Part shown: one piece after another, positions 54,926 to 64,000 of the stretch
Layout: each line of letters opens with the position of its first letter
Position numbering within the stretch: position 1 is the stretch's first letter
NCBI GenBank assembly: GCA_903891475.1
Contig: CAITEP010000021.1
Coordinates: forward strand, 124,001 to 188,000
DNA length: 64,000 nucleotides
Source: an uncultured Mucilaginibacter sp.
GTDB taxonomy: Bacteria > Bacteroidota > Bacteroidia > Sphingobacteriales > Sphingobacteriaceae
Direction: 5' to 3'
Position numbers and translations under genes: made by a program
The notes under the pieces: generated by a model
Database searches by the model: none
What the model was told of the DNA's origin: nothing
Seen by the model: the letters and a program-made list of their open reading frames with translations, nothing else

Positions 54926-55966
54926 TTACAAAGTTGCCATGTCAATTACAAAGCGGTAACGTACATCACCCTTTATCATGCGCTCATAGGCATCATTAAT
55001 ATAGTTGATGTTGATTACCTCTACATCCGATACAATGTTATGTTCGGCACAGTAATCCAACATTTCCTGTGTTTCTTGTATACCACCAATTAAAGAACCG
55101 GCTAGGCGGCGACGTTTAAATATCAAGTTAAAGGCAGCAACAGTTGGGGCTTCTGGTGGCACACCCAATAAAATCATGGTGCCATCCAATTTTAGCATTT
55201 GCAAATAAAAATTATACTCATGCTGTGCCGATATGGTATTGATGATAAAATCAAAACTATTAAATGCTTTTTTAACGTCTTCCGGGTCGGATGTTACTAC
55301 AAAATGATGCGCGCCCAGTTTTTCTGAGTCCACCTTTTTGGAGGCTGAAGTACTTAATACGGTTACTTCGGCACCTAATGAGGCGGCCAGTTTAACTGCC
55401 ATGTGACCTAAACCACCAAGACCAACCACGCCAACCCTATGGCCTTTGCCAACTTTCCATTGTTTTAACGGAGAGTAGGTGGTAATGCCAGCGCATAAAA
55501 GCGGGGCTACACCAGCCAATGGCAATTTATCTGATACATGCAAGGTATAATTTTCATCAACCACTATTTGGTTCGAGTAACCTCCATAAGTTGGCGCTCC
55601 TTCTTTATCTCGGGCGTTGTAAGTGCCTACCATACCTACTTCGCAATATTGCTCCAATCCGGCCTCGCAGCTAGGGCAAACACGGCAGGAGTCTACAAAG
55701 CAGCCAACACCAGCAGTTTCGCCTACTTTAAATTTGGTTACATGCGCGCCAACTTTTGTTATTTTACCAACAATTTCGTGTCCGGGCACCATCGGGAATA
55801 TCGACCCTCCCCACTCATCACGTACCTGATGGATGTCGGAATGGCAAACACCACAATACAAAATTTCTATTTGTACATCGTGCGGACCAACGTCGCGGCG
55901 TTCAAAATTAAAAGGAGCTAGAGGAATTTTAACGTCTGGAGCGGCATAGCCTTTTACTGGTATCAT
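54926..55966 (-). CDS. Zinc-dependent NAD(P) alcohol dehydrogenase (YahK/CAD-like)
   Basis: The 346-residue medium-chain dehydrogenase reduces aldehydes or oxidises alcohols. It shows the catalytic zinc ligands in YCGVCHSDIH and VPGHEIVG, four structural-zinc cysteines in CRVCPSCEAGLEQYC, and the cofactor loop VGLGGLGHMAVKLA followed by VLSTSASK, whose Ser after the beta-strand suggests NADPH use. It resembles the YahK/cinnamyl alcohol dehydrogenase group. It is a single-gene unit, convergent with nuoM. Confidence 0.94.
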   Translation of the reverse strand: MIPVKGYAAPDVKIPLAPFNFERRDVGPHDVQIEILYCGVCHSDIHQVRDEWGGSIFPMVPGHEIVGKITKVGAHVTKFKVGETAGVGCFVDSCRVCPSCEAGLEQYCEVGMVGTYNARDKEGAPTYGGYSNQIVVDENYTLHVSDKLPLAGVAPLLCAGITTYSPLKQWKVGKGHRVGVVGLGGLGHMAVKLAASLGAEVTVLSTSASKKVDSEKLGAHHFVVTSDPEDVKKAFNSFDFIINTISAQHEYNFYLQMLKLDGTMILLGVPPEAPTVAAFNLIFKRRRLAGSLIGGIQETQEMLDYCAEHNIVSDVEVININYINDAYERMIKGDVRYRFVIDMATL

Positions 55967-55994
55967 ATGGTTTTTATGGATTTTAAATTATGTT

Positions 55995-56002
55995 CAAATA
56001 TA
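55995..56002 (-). promoter_or_regulatory. Putative -7 box (TATATTTG) of the alcohol dehydrogenase gene
   Basis: On the minus strand TATATTTG matches TAnnTTTG and lies 28 nt before the ATG at 55966. Confidence 0.45.
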
Positions 56003-56178
56003 TATAAGCAACTTGTGTTTTGTGTTAATACCCAAAATTTTGGATGATTTTGAAATTCAAATGATGAATGAAAGACAAACAGCCTTCTCATTTTGTTTTC
56101 AATAATTTTAAAATAATTAATAAACCTATGAGTTATAATAAACAGTACGCAAGGCAGGTTTAAATGAATAGAAATATT

Positions 56179-56186
56179 TATTTTTG
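56179..56186 (+). promoter_or_regulatory. Putative -7 box (TATTTTTG) before the small lipoprotein gene
   Basis: TATTTTTG followed by ACC matches TAnnTTTG, 15 nt before the ATG at 56202. It contains the in-frame TTG at 56184, so that codon is not a plausible start. Confidence 0.45.
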
Positions 56187-56201
56187 ACCCTTATTCAGCT
56201 G

Positions 56202-56699
56202 ATGAAAAACAAAAGGACACTTTTATTTATACCCATAATAATAACCGCGTTTATTATTAATTCCTGTAAAAAAGATAATCAAACTACCATAAAAGCATTG
56301 TTTAGCTATGGCAGCTGGGAATTGGCTTCAGTGATAGTTACTAAATATACAGGAAATACCATTGACACCACTTACCAATTAAATACCAATTGCAATTTAA
56401 CACAAAAGTTTACTTTTAATAGTAATGGCACTTGCAGTTACACTAACTTTGATTGCATACCACAAACCAGTGCTCCTGCTTCTTGGTCACTGACCACTAA
56501 TCAACTTTATTTGCAAACCAATATAACCTGTACTGATACGGTAAAAAAAGATAATTCTCAACCTTTTTCATACGCTCAAATTTATACCTTAGGTCAGTTT
56601 TCTATGGTATTGATTACCGGCGATGTTACTCCAAATTATTCTTTAACTCAGCCCCGAACACAATACACTTATGGCTTTATTCGCCGTACTGGAAATTAA
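56202..56699 (+). CDS. Small lipoprotein, possibly lipocalin-like
   Basis: From ATG 56202 the product is 165 residues with a lipobox FIINSC (Cys22) followed by Lys-Lys-Asp. The mature part is a Thr/Asn-rich all-beta sequence beginning YGSWELASV and containing KFTFNSNGTCSY and SWSLTTNQLYL, which resembles the lipocalin-like lipoproteins of Bacteroidota. It has four further Cys residues that may form disulphides. Function is not recognisable. It lies alone between the alcohol dehydrogenase and purN. Confidence 0.72.
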   Translation: MKNKRTLLFIPIIITAFIINSCKKDNQTTIKALFSYGSWELASVIVTKYTGNTIDTTYQLNTNCNLTQKFTFNSNGTCSYTNFDCIPQTSAPASWSLTTNQLYLQTNITCTDTVKKDNSQPFSYAQIYTLGQFSMVLITGDVTPNYSLTQPRTQYTYGFIRRTGN

Positions 56700-56832
56700 G
56701 CTTCGGTAATTTTAAAGCCATACTAACTAAATTATTAATTTCATTTTATCCACCTAACCATTTGTTATTTGGAAAGTTTTATATTTGAGATGTTTTGACA
56801 GAATGGCTAAAATAAAACACTAAAAAAGTTAA

Positions 56833-57411
56833 ATGAAAAAAAGGATTGCAATTTTTGCTTCAGGTTCAGGTTCAAATGCTCAAAAAATAATGGAGCATTT
56901 TAAACGGAACACGGAGGCAGAAGTGGTACTAGTCTTAACTAATAATCCGCAGGCCTACGTTTTACAAAGAGCTGATAATTTTGAAATTCCCACCCACATT
57001 TTCACCAAGCGCGAGTTTTATCAAACCGATGATGTAATTAGGTTGTTAAAAAATCTACAAGTTGATTTGATTGTACTCGCAGGCTTTTTATGGCTGGTAC
57101 CGTCCGCTCTTCTTACCGCATTTCCAAATAAAATCATCAACCTGCATCCTGCCTTGCTTCCAAAATTTGGAGGAAAAGGAATGTATGGCGACCATGTTCA
57201 TAAAGCAGTATTAGCTGCTAAAGAAGAAGAATCGGGTATTACCATCCATTTCGCCAGTGAGGAATTTGACGAGGGAGAAATTATCCACCAATCGAAATTT
57301 AAAATTGAACCCGAGGATAATTTGGAGGTCATAAAATTTAAAGGACAGCAATTGGAGCATCAGAATTTCCCTAAAGTAATTGAAGGTTTGTTAAAAAAAA
57401 TGAAGAGCTAA
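56833..57411 (+). CDS. purN: Phosphoribosylglycinamide formyltransferase
   Basis: The 192-residue enzyme adds a formyl group from 10-formyl-tetrahydrofolate to GAR in purine synthesis. Motifs are IFASGSGSNAQKIMEHF for phosphate binding, LVLTNNPQAYVLQRA, and the catalytic NLHPALLPKFGGKGMYGDHVHKAVL with Asn and His, then DEGEIIHQ with the Asp/Glu. Length is typical. A TATATTTG box at 56780-56787 could be its promoter. purH follows on the same strand after 180 bp but has its own promoter box. Confidence 0.95.
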   Translation: MKKRIAIFASGSGSNAQKIMEHFKRNTEAEVVLVLTNNPQAYVLQRADNFEIPTHIFTKREFYQTDDVIRLLKNLQVDLIVLAGFLWLVPSALLTAFPNKIINLHPALLPKFGGKGMYGDHVHKAVLAAKEEESGITIHFASEEFDEGEIIHQSKFKIEPEDNLEVIKFKGQQLEHQNFPKVIEGLLKKMKS

Positions 57412-57562
57412 GGGTTGGTAAAAATTTTCACAATATCCATATATATGATTGTTAAAAAGCCAAAACAATTCATCGGCAATCAATAATTTAACCTTAATTT
57501 TCTTTCTATTTTTTGTATTAAAAAACTCCTTAGTTTATAACTAATCAGCCACATACATTTAT

Positions 57563-57570
57563 TACCTTTG
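57563..57570 (+). promoter_or_regulatory. Putative -7 box (TACCTTTG) of purH
   Basis: TACCTTTG followed by C matches TAnnTTTG and lies 21 nt before the purH ATG at 57592. The in-frame TTG at 57568 is inside the box and so is not the start. Confidence 0.55.
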
Positions 57571-57591
57571 CGGCTTAAATTTTTAATGTTG

Positions 57592-59118
57592 ATGAACCAA
57601 CCTGTTCAAATAAAAAACGCGCTCATATCTGTTTATTATAAAGATAACCTGGAATCAATTATCAAGGAGCTACATCACCTTGGTGTAAATATATTTTCAA
57701 CCGGTGGCACCGAGACTTTTATACGCGATTTAGGGGTAGAGGTTATCCCTGTTGAGGATTTAACTTCTTATCCTTCAATTTTAGGTGGACGTGTAAAGAC
57801 CTTACATCCAAAGGTATTTGGTGGCATATTAGCCCGAAGAGATTTTGACGGAGATCAGCAACAGTTGGCCGAATATCAAATCCCGGAAATTGATTTGGTG
57901 ATTGTTGATTTATACCCGTTCGAAGAAACAGTAAAATCAAACGCGTCCGAAGAAGAAATTATTGAAAAGATTGATATCGGAGGCATTTCATTAATTCGCG
58001 CGGCGGCAAAAAACTTTAAAGATGTGGTCATCATTGCTTCTAAAAATGATTATCAGGAACTCGAAAATATATTAAAAACCCAACAAGGTAAAACTACCAT
58101 CGAGCAACGCCGCTCCTTCGCGCACAAGGCATTCAATATTTCTTCTCATTACGATACCGGGATATTCCAGTATTTTAACAGAGAGAACCCAATGTCGGTA
58201 TTTAAAGAAAGTATACAAACAAGTCAGGTTTTGCGTTATGGCGAAAATCCGCATCAAAAAGGCGTTTTTTATGGCGATATGGAAGCCATGTTTACCAAAT
58301 TACATGGTAAAGAGTTATCGTACAATAACCTGGTTGATGTAGATGCGGCCGTTGCATTGATTGATGAGTTTACCGAGCCTACCATCGCTATTTTAAAGCA
58401 TACCAATGCTTGCGGGGTAGCTTCTCGCTCATTTATTAAAGACGCTTGGATTGACGCCCTTGCTTGCGACCCGGTATCTGCTTTTGGTGGGGTAATTATT
58501 GCCAACGATGAAATAAATGCTGAAACTGCCACCGAAATAAGTAAAATATTTTACGAAGTGTTAATTGCTCCGGCCTATACCGATGAAGCTGTTGAAATAC
58601 TATTAGCAAAGAAAAACCGTATTATATTATTACGTCAGCATGTTGAGTTGCCTGTTAAGCAGTTTAAAACGCTTTTAAACGGTGTAATTGAGCAGGATAA
58701 GGATTTGGTGGTGGAAGGTCCTGACCAAATGAAAGTGGTAACCAACAGGCAACCTACAGAGCATGAGTTGCATGATTTATACTTTGCCAATAAGATTGTA
58801 AAACATACCAAATCAAATACCATTGTATTTGCTAAAAACAACCAATTGATGGCGAGCGGAGTAGGACAAACATCTAGAGTTGATTCACTAAAACAAGCCG
58901 TAATAAAGGCTGAAAGTTTTGGCTTTGACCTAAAAGGAGCTGTGATGGCTTCGGACGCGTTTTTCCCTTTTCCTGATTGCGTTGAACTAGCAGCCGAAGC
59001 GGGTATCTTAGCGGTTTTACAGCCTGGAGGTTCTATAAAAGACCAAGAATCAATCGACATGTGCAACCAAAAAAACATCTCGATGGTGGTAACCGGGGTT
59101 AGGCATTTTAAACACTAG
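57592..59118 (+). CDS. purH: Bifunctional AICAR formyltransferase / IMP cyclohydrolase
   Basis: From ATG 57592 the product is 508 residues and catalyses the last two steps to IMP. The N-terminal MGS-like cyclohydrolase domain shows NIFSTGGTETFIRDLG, GGRVKTLHPKVFGGIL and IGGISLIRAAAKNFKDVVII. The C-terminal formyltransferase domain shows LRYGENPHQKGVFY, ILKHTNACGVASR, CDPVSAFGGVI and DAFFPFPDCVELAAEAGI. ATG 57586 is an alternative start two codons upstream. It precedes mreB by about 105 bp, an arrangement I recall as common in this phylum. Confidence 0.95.
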   Translation: MNQPVQIKNALISVYYKDNLESIIKELHHLGVNIFSTGGTETFIRDLGVEVIPVEDLTSYPSILGGRVKTLHPKVFGGILARRDFDGDQQQLAEYQIPEIDLVIVDLYPFEETVKSNASEEEIIEKIDIGGISLIRAAAKNFKDVVIIASKNDYQELENILKTQQGKTTIEQRRSFAHKAFNISSHYDTGIFQYFNRENPMSVFKESIQTSQVLRYGENPHQKGVFYGDMEAMFTKLHGKELSYNNLVDVDAAVALIDEFTEPTIAILKHTNACGVASRSFIKDAWIDALACDPVSAFGGVIIANDEINAETATEISKIFYEVLIAPAYTDEAVEILLAKKNRIILLRQHVELPVKQFKTLLNGVIEQDKDLVVEGPDQMKVVTNRQPTEHELHDLYFANKIVKHTKSNTIVFAKNNQLMASGVGQTSRVDSLKQAVIKAESFGFDLKGAVMASDAFFPFPDCVELAAEAGILAVLQPGGSIKDQESIDMCNQKNISMVVTGVRHFKH

Positions 59119-59223
59119 CAAACTATTTATAAATAAATAGCTTGTATTATTTAATTAACACACATTGATAAAACTTGTGCTGTTATAGTTAACTTTACAA
59201 ATTATATTCTGAAATAATACCAA

Positions 59224-60246
59224 ATGGGTCTATTTAATTTTTTCACACAAGAAATAGCAATTGATTTAGGTACCGCCAATACCTTAATTATACATAATGA
59301 TAAAGTAGTAGTTGATGAGCCTTCTATTGTAGCTTTTGATAGGCAAACAAACAAGGTAATTGCCATTGGCAGACAGGCCATGCAAATGGAAGGCAAGACC
59401 CACGACAATATACGTACCGTTAGGCCTTTAAAAGACGGTGTAATAGCCGATTTTAACGCAGCCGAGCATATGATACGAGGGATGATAAAAATGATAAACC
59501 ATGGCAAGGGTTGGTTTTTTCCTTCACTGAGAATGGTTATTTGCATTCCATCAGGTATTACAGAGGTAGAAAAACGTGCAGTGCGCGACTCTGCCGAGAT
59601 TGCCGGAGCTAAAGAGGTTTATTTAATTCACGAACCAATGGCTGCGGCGGTAGGAATTGGTATTGATGTAGAGGAGCCAATGGGTAATATGATAATTGAT
59701 ATTGGTGGCGGTACTACAGAAATTGCAGTAATCGCGTTATCAGGCATTGTATGCGATCAATCGATCAGGGTAGCGGGTGATAATTTCGATTCAGATATTG
59801 TACAATACATCCGTAGACATCATAATATCATGATAGGCGACCGTACTGCTGAAAAAATTAAGTTGGAAGTAGGTTCGGCGTTGCCGGAATTGGCCGACCC
59901 ACCCGTAGATTTTGCGGTTCAAGGTCGTGATTTAATGACTGGCGTACCTAAGCAAATAATGGTATCTTACTCAGAGATTGCCCATTGTTTGGATAAATCC
60001 ATCTCCAAAATTGAAGAAGCGATATTAAAGGCATTGGAAATTACCCCACCCGAGTTATCCGCCGATATTTACCAAACAGGCATCTATCTGACAGGTGGTG
60101 GCGCATTATTAAGGGGCTTAGATAAGCGTATTGCAGCCAAAACTAAACTGCCAGTTCATATTGCCGAAGACCCATTGCGAGCCGTTGTACGTGGAACCGG
60201 AACAGCACTAAAAAATATTGGTAATTTTAAATTTTTAATGCAATAG
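59224..60246 (+). CDS. mreB: Rod shape-determining protein MreB
   Basis: The 340-residue bacterial actin organises the elongation machinery at the inner membrane. The amphipathic N-terminus MGLFNFFTQ precedes the phosphate-1 loop IAIDLGTANTLI. HEPMAAAVGIG, IDIGGGTTEIAVIAL (phosphate-2) and LTGGGALLRGLDKRI (adenosine loop) are intact. It is the first gene of mreB-C-D-mrdA-rodA; mreC follows after 68 bp. Confidence 0.96.
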   Translation: MGLFNFFTQEIAIDLGTANTLIIHNDKVVVDEPSIVAFDRQTNKVIAIGRQAMQMEGKTHDNIRTVRPLKDGVIADFNAAEHMIRGMIKMINHGKGWFFPSLRMVICIPSGITEVEKRAVRDSAEIAGAKEVYLIHEPMAAAVGIGIDVEEPMGNMIIDIGGGTTEIAVIALSGIVCDQSIRVAGDNFDSDIVQYIRRHHNIMIGDRTAEKIKLEVGSALPELADPPVDFAVQGRDLMTGVPKQIMVSYSEIAHCLDKSISKIEEAILKALEITPPELSADIYQTGIYLTGGGALLRGLDKRIAAKTKLPVHIAEDPLRAVVRGTGTALKNIGNFKFLMQ

Positions 60247-60314
60247 AGTCGTAGAATTTGCATACTTAACCCATTCAAAAGTTTGTAAATTACTACTTCA
60301 GAAAAATAATTATT

Positions 60315-61148
60315 ATGCGTAACTTACTTGTATTTTTTTCAAAATATAACGCATTTTTTTTATTTCTAGTGTTTGAAATTTTATCAATAGTTATCTATAT
60401 CAACTATAATTCATTTCAAAAGGCTTCCTTTATTAATTCTTCAAACGAGATAACAGGAAACCTTTATTCACGTATAAATAATTTTTACAGTTATTTGTCT
60501 TTACAAGAAGTAAATGATAGCCTTGCGACCGAAAACGCTAGATTACGAAATAAATTAAAATCCTCCTTCTATGTTGATACCATTGCCAAGCATAAAGTAA
60601 ATGATACTGTATTTAAACAACAATATGAATATATTGTTGCTCGTGTTGTCAATAATTCTATCAACAAGGTTAATAACTACATTACCATAAACAAGGGTGC
60701 TAAATATGGTATTGCTAAGGGAATGGGGGTTATTTGTAACTCTGGCATTGTAGGTAAGGTTGTAAATGTATCCGAAGATTTTTCTATTATACAATCGTTA
60801 TTGCATAAAGATTCCCAATTTAGTGCCATGTTGGCCGACAATAAAGAAATTGGCTATGTTGAATGGGGCGAAGATTTTGACCCTCAACAAGCAGTGCTAA
60901 AAGAGGTTTCAAATAATGCGCTTCCAAAGTTGGGCGAAGCGGTCATTACATCTGGTTTTTCGCTTTTCCCATCAGGTATCCCAATCGGTAAAATAAGTAA
61001 CCTGCATACTAAAACAGGTGGTTATGCTTTGAATATGGAGGTAACCTTATCTGTTGATTTTGGTAAGCTTCAGTACGTTAATGTTGTAATAAATAAAAAA
61101 GCGAAGCAACAAATGGAGTTGGAGGCTCAGCAAAAAAAGAATGAATAG
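60315..61148 (+). CDS. mreC: Rod shape-determining protein MreC
   Basis: The 277-residue protein has one N-terminal helix (about 10-30), a coiled coil (NEITGNLYSRINNFYSYLSLQEVNDSLATENARLRNKLK) and a periplasmic beta-domain with the family motifs NYITINKGAKYGIAKGMGVI, GIVGKVVNVSEDFSIIQSLLHKDSQFSAML and VITSGFSLFPSGIPIGKI. A Gln/Lys-rich tail ends the chain. It links MreB to the periplasmic synthases. It overlaps mreD by 8 bp. Confidence 0.94.
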   Translation: MRNLLVFFSKYNAFFLFLVFEILSIVIYINYNSFQKASFINSSNEITGNLYSRINNFYSYLSLQEVNDSLATENARLRNKLKSSFYVDTIAKHKVNDTVFKQQYEYIVARVVNNSINKVNNYITINKGAKYGIAKGMGVICNSGIVGKVVNVSEDFSIIQSLLHKDSQFSAMLADNKEIGYVEWGEDFDPQQAVLKEVSNNALPKLGEAVITSGFSLFPSGIPIGKISNLHTKTGGYALNMEVTLSVDFGKLQYVNVVINKKAKQQMELEAQQKKNE

Positions 61149-61659
61149 AGCTTTAATTGTTAATGTTTTAAGATTTATCGTGCTGGTATTTTTACAAGTT
61201 TTCTTGTTGAAAAACATTTCTATTTATAACCTTTCGATTCCCTATCCTTACATTCTAATTATTTTATTGCTACCGTTTGAAACCAATAACTTTATATTGT
61301 TTTTACTTTCTTTTGCCGTAGGCTTAACTATCGACGCTTTTTATGATAGTCCGGGTCTTCATGCGGCAGCTTGCGTTTTATTAGCCTTCGTTCGGATTAT
61401 TTTTATCAATCTAACAGTACATAAAGATGGTTTTGATAATGAGCCCGAACCATCATTAAGTTTAATGGGCATCAGGTGGTTTTTTACCTATGTTTTGGTA
61501 TTAACTTTTGCCCATCATTTTTTTCTTTTTACCTTAGAGAGCTTTAGTTTTTCGCGATTGCCTTATACACTTGGTCGATTGTTCTTTAGCTGGATTTTCA
61601 CTGTTTTCTTAATTTTGTTATCAGGATTATTGTTTTTTAGGAGTAAAGATCGTAAATGA
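61141..61659 (+). CDS. mreD: Rod shape-determining protein MreD
   Basis: The 172-residue integral membrane protein has about five helices, with the conserved IDAFYDSPGLHAAACVLLAFVR segment between TM2 and TM4. It is small and hydrophobic as is usual for MreD. It overlaps mreC by 8 bp upstream and mrdA by 4 bp downstream, so the whole operon is translationally coupled. Confidence 0.92.
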   Translation: MNRALIVNVLRFIVLVFLQVFLLKNISIYNLSIPYPYILIILLLPFETNNFILFLLSFAVGLTIDAFYDSPGLHAAACVLLAFVRIIFINLTVHKDGFDNEPEPSLSLMGIRWFFTYVLVLTFAHHFFLFTLESFSFSRLPYTLGRLFFSWIFTVFLILLSGLLFFRSKDRK

Positions 61660-63650
61660 ACAGTTATTTTGAACGGCGGTACACCATCGCAGGCATATTT
61701 ATCGTAATAGTCATCATACTACTTGCAAGGCTGTTTTACATACAGATAATTGATAATAGATATGCCATTTATGCCAGCAATAATGTTCGCAGGCAAACCA
61801 TCATTTTTCCTGCCAGAGGCCCAATTCTTGATCGTAATGGAAAAATTTTGGTTCAAAACCAAACCTTTTACGATATTATGGTTACCCCAAAACAAGTTAA
61901 ACCGTTTGATACCCTTGAGTTTTGTAAACTGTTAGGGATTGATAAGGCAGGTTTTGATAAACGATGGATGAAGGCCATGAAGTATTCTCCTACATTGCCA
62001 TCTGCATTCGAAAAACAATTAACAGGCGAAGCGTTTGCATCATTACAGGAACGCCTTTCAGAATTTCCCGGTTTCGATTATTCACCTAGGTATCTTCGCG
62101 TGTATCCCGATTCAATAGCCGCGCAATTTCTTGGTTTTATAGGTGAGGTGTCTGACAGAGATATCGAACGTTCGGGCGGGTATTATCATTTGGGTGATTA
62201 TATCGGTGAAACAGGTGTCGAAAAATCATATGAGACAGTTTTAAGGGGACAAAGGGGGGTGCAAAATTGGTTAATCGATTCTAAGAACAAGCGAAAAGGC
62301 CGATTTGCCAATGGATTATTTGACACAGCCGCGGTTGCCGGTCAGCGATTAAAATCTTCCTTAGATATAAATATTCAGCGACTGGGCGAGCAATTAATGA
62401 AAAACAAATTGGGAAGTATTGTAGCTATTGAACCTTCAACCGGCGAAATACTCTGTTATGTAAGCAGCCCTACTTACGACCCAAACTTAATGGTTGGCCG
62501 TCAGCGTGGAAATAATGCAGCCGAATTATATAAAAATCCTTATAAACCCTTTTTTATTAGACCAATCCAAGCATATTACCCTCCGGGGTCATCATTTAAA
62601 CCATTGAGTGCCCTAATAGCTTTGCAGAACGGAATTATTACGCCCGAAACTACCTATAATTGTCCGGGCTATTATTGGGCTGGCAATACAAAAATAAGGT
62701 GCACCCATGTGCATGGTATTGTTAATTTGAGCAGTGCGGTTTCAGGTTCGTGCAATGGTTATTTTTCAATGGTTTTTCAAAAAATAATTGATCTGAACGG
62801 ATCAAAAAAAACAGAAACAACCTTTACCCAATGGCGACAAAACGTGAATAAATTTGGTTTGGGAAGCCGTTTGGGTCTTGATATGCCTAACGAAGGAAAA
62901 GGAAATTTGCCTACATCGGCCTATTACAACAAAGTTTACAGACCCGGAGGCTGGAGATCAAGCACTGTTGTTTCGTTAGCTATTGGTCAGGGCGAGTTGG
63001 AGGCAACACCGCTACAGCTGGCAAATATTGAATGCACAATTGCTAATCATGGCTTTTATTATAGGCCACACCTTATTAAATCAATAGGGGCTGATGAAAT
63101 TATTAAAAAAGAATATACCGAAAGAAATTTTGTAGGCATTGATTCACAATATTTTGAGCCTGTAATCAATGGTATGCAAGCAGTTGTTGACCATGGTACC
63201 GCCATTCAATCAAAAATACCTGGAATAATAATGTGCGGAAAAACGGGCACCGCTCAAAACCCGCATGGCGAAAACCACTCTGTATTTGTTGCTTATGCAC
63301 CTCGCGAAAATCCTAAAATCGCCATCGCTGTTGTAGTCGAGAACTCCGGTGAGGGGGCACGTTGGGCAGCCCCTATTGCCAGTTTCATAGTCGAAAAATA
63401 CTTAAAGGGAAGTATCTCAAAACGTGAATCGGGTATTACACCAGAGTATTTTATGAATGCGAATAAGCTACCAAATATTGAAAATTATACCGCCAAAGGG
63501 AAAAGAAGGGCAGCGTTTTTGGCCGACAGTTTAAAGAAGGCCAAGCCAGATTCTGTTTTTAAACAAAAGCGAAAAAAAGCGGTCAATCAGATAAAGAATA
63601 ACCAGCTACAAAATATAACACCAGAATCAGAAAATAAAAAAAATGAATAA
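61656..63650 (+). CDS. mrdA: Penicillin-binding protein 2 (elongation transpeptidase)
   Basis: The 664-residue class B PBP has an N-terminal anchor helix (about 10-30), a pedestal domain with FPARGPILDRNGKILVQN, and a transpeptidase domain. Active Ser is in YPPGSSFKPLSAL (Ser-x-x-Lys), the second motif is SGSCNGYF (Ser-Cys-Asn), and the third is CGKTGTAQN. The C-terminus after about residue 600 is a Lys-rich extension (KGKRRAAFLADSLKKAKPD, KQKRKKAVNQIKNN) that is longer than in E. coli PBP2. It overlaps rodA by 8 bp. Confidence 0.95.
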   Translation: MNSYFERRYTIAGIFIVIVIILLARLFYIQIIDNRYAIYASNNVRRQTIIFPARGPILDRNGKILVQNQTFYDIMVTPKQVKPFDTLEFCKLLGIDKAGFDKRWMKAMKYSPTLPSAFEKQLTGEAFASLQERLSEFPGFDYSPRYLRVYPDSIAAQFLGFIGEVSDRDIERSGGYYHLGDYIGETGVEKSYETVLRGQRGVQNWLIDSKNKRKGRFANGLFDTAAVAGQRLKSSLDINIQRLGEQLMKNKLGSIVAIEPSTGEILCYVSSPTYDPNLMVGRQRGNNAAELYKNPYKPFFIRPIQAYYPPGSSFKPLSALIALQNGIITPETTYNCPGYYWAGNTKIRCTHVHGIVNLSSAVSGSCNGYFSMVFQKIIDLNGSKKTETTFTQWRQNVNKFGLGSRLGLDMPNEGKGNLPTSAYYNKVYRPGGWRSSTVVSLAIGQGELEATPLQLANIECTIANHGFYYRPHLIKSIGADEIIKKEYTERNFVGIDSQYFEPVINGMQAVVDHGTAIQSKIPGIIMCGKTGTAQNPHGENHSVFVAYAPRENPKIAIAVVVENSGEGARWAAPIASFIVEKYLKGSISKRESGITPEYFMNANKLPNIENYTAKGKRRAAFLADSLKKAKPDSVFKQKRKKAVNQIKNNQLQNITPESENKKNE

Positions 63651-64000
63651 TCAGCGTAATTTCTTTTTTAATGTTGATTGGATAACCGTGTTTATTTTCA
63701 TGGCTTTGTGCATTATTGGCTGGTTTAATATACATGCCGCGGTGTTTGATGAAAGGCATCCTTTTATTTTTGATTTTGCCACAAACTATGGAAAACAGTT
63801 CTTATTTATTATGATAGCCTTTATTCTAGCAATTGTTATACTATTGTTAGAGAGTAGGATGATCACCACATTGGCACCAGCATTCTACGGAATTACCATA
63901 TTTTTATTAATAATTGTTTTGGTAATAGGGAAAAATGTTGGGGGTAATCAAGCGTGGCTATCACTTGGTGGTGGTTTTAGGTTGCAGCCTTCTGAATTTG
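63643..64000 (+). CDS. rodA: Rod shape-determining SEDS protein RodA (partial, cut at right edge)
   Basis: An ATG at 63643, overlapping the end of mrdA by 8 bp, opens a frame that runs without a stop to the window edge (119 codons). It begins MNNQRNFFFNVDWITVFIFM and has four hydrophobic helices. The SEDS signature GGNQAWLSLGGGFRLQPSEF near the edge is the conserved loop of RodA/FtsW glycosyltransferases. It would polymerise lipid II with PBP2. The remaining two thirds of the gene lie outside the window. Confidence 0.93.
   Translation, partial: MNNQRNFFFNVDWITVFIFMALCIIGWFNIHAAVFDERHPFIFDFATNYGKQFLFIMIAFILAIVILLLESRMITTLAPAFYGITIFLLIIVLVIGKNVGGNQAWLSLGGGFRLQPSEF

Overview
The window reads as one contiguous piece of a low-GC chromosome from the phylum Bacteroidota, most likely a Sphingobacteriaceae-like member (Pedobacter/Mucilaginibacter relatives). 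This rests on the protein repertoire: PorT-type secretion protein, DUF6089, RemB/Wzi-like barrels, a GatB/YqeY-domain protein, paired OmpH/Skp proteins next to BamA, and separate CzcC/B/A proteins. It also rests on the recurrent Bacteroidota -7 promoter box (TAnnTTTG) just upstream of many starts. I see no rRNA, tRNA, CRISPR array, transposase, integrase or prophage gene. Most of the window is housekeeping.

Layout. 1-5.5 kb: a left-truncated DltE-like dehydrogenase, an NHL-repeat lipoprotein and a LolC/E-type permease on the minus strand, then a NamZ-family exo-muramidase and fmt. 5.5-22.6 kb is the accessory block: an OmpR-type response regulator and its sensor kinase, two complete tandem heavy-metal RND efflux operons (each outer membrane factor, lipoprotein adaptor, pump) and two tandem RemB/Wzi-like outer membrane barrels. 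Both efflux operons are preceded by the same array of 7-bp direct repeats at an exact 11-bp pitch, ending about 10 bp before a -7 box. This looks like a shared operator for the neighbouring response regulator.

22.6-42 kb: an AcpH-like protein, tyrS, a GAF-PAS sensor that lacks its ATPase domain, holA, a DUF1080/Gfo-Idh pair for 3-keto-glycoside chemistry, an HsdR-N-like nuclease-fold protein, valS, an M13 metallopeptidase, ubiE-porT, an SDR, yqeY, then alpha/beta hydrolase, CBS protein, nadK and DUF6089. 42-48.4 kb is the envelope biogenesis cluster: ExbD-like, uppS, bamA, two Skp-like chaperones, murI.

48.5-54.9 kb: a partial complex I operon, nuoH-I-J-K-L-M. It lacks nuoN after nuoM and nuoA-G before nuoH, and carries an unlisted 32-codon ORF that exactly fills the nuoL-nuoM gap. 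54.9-57.4 kb: a zinc alcohol dehydrogenase, a small lipoprotein and purN. 57.6-64 kb: purH, then the rod-shape operon mreB-mreC-mreD-mrdA-rodA, cut by the right edge.

No wholly new multi-gene system stands out. The strongest candidates for undescribed biology are the shared 11-bp-pitch operator and twin efflux operons, the nuoL-nuoM micro-ORF, and a perfect 16-bp hairpin enclosing the start codon of the HsdR-N-like gene.
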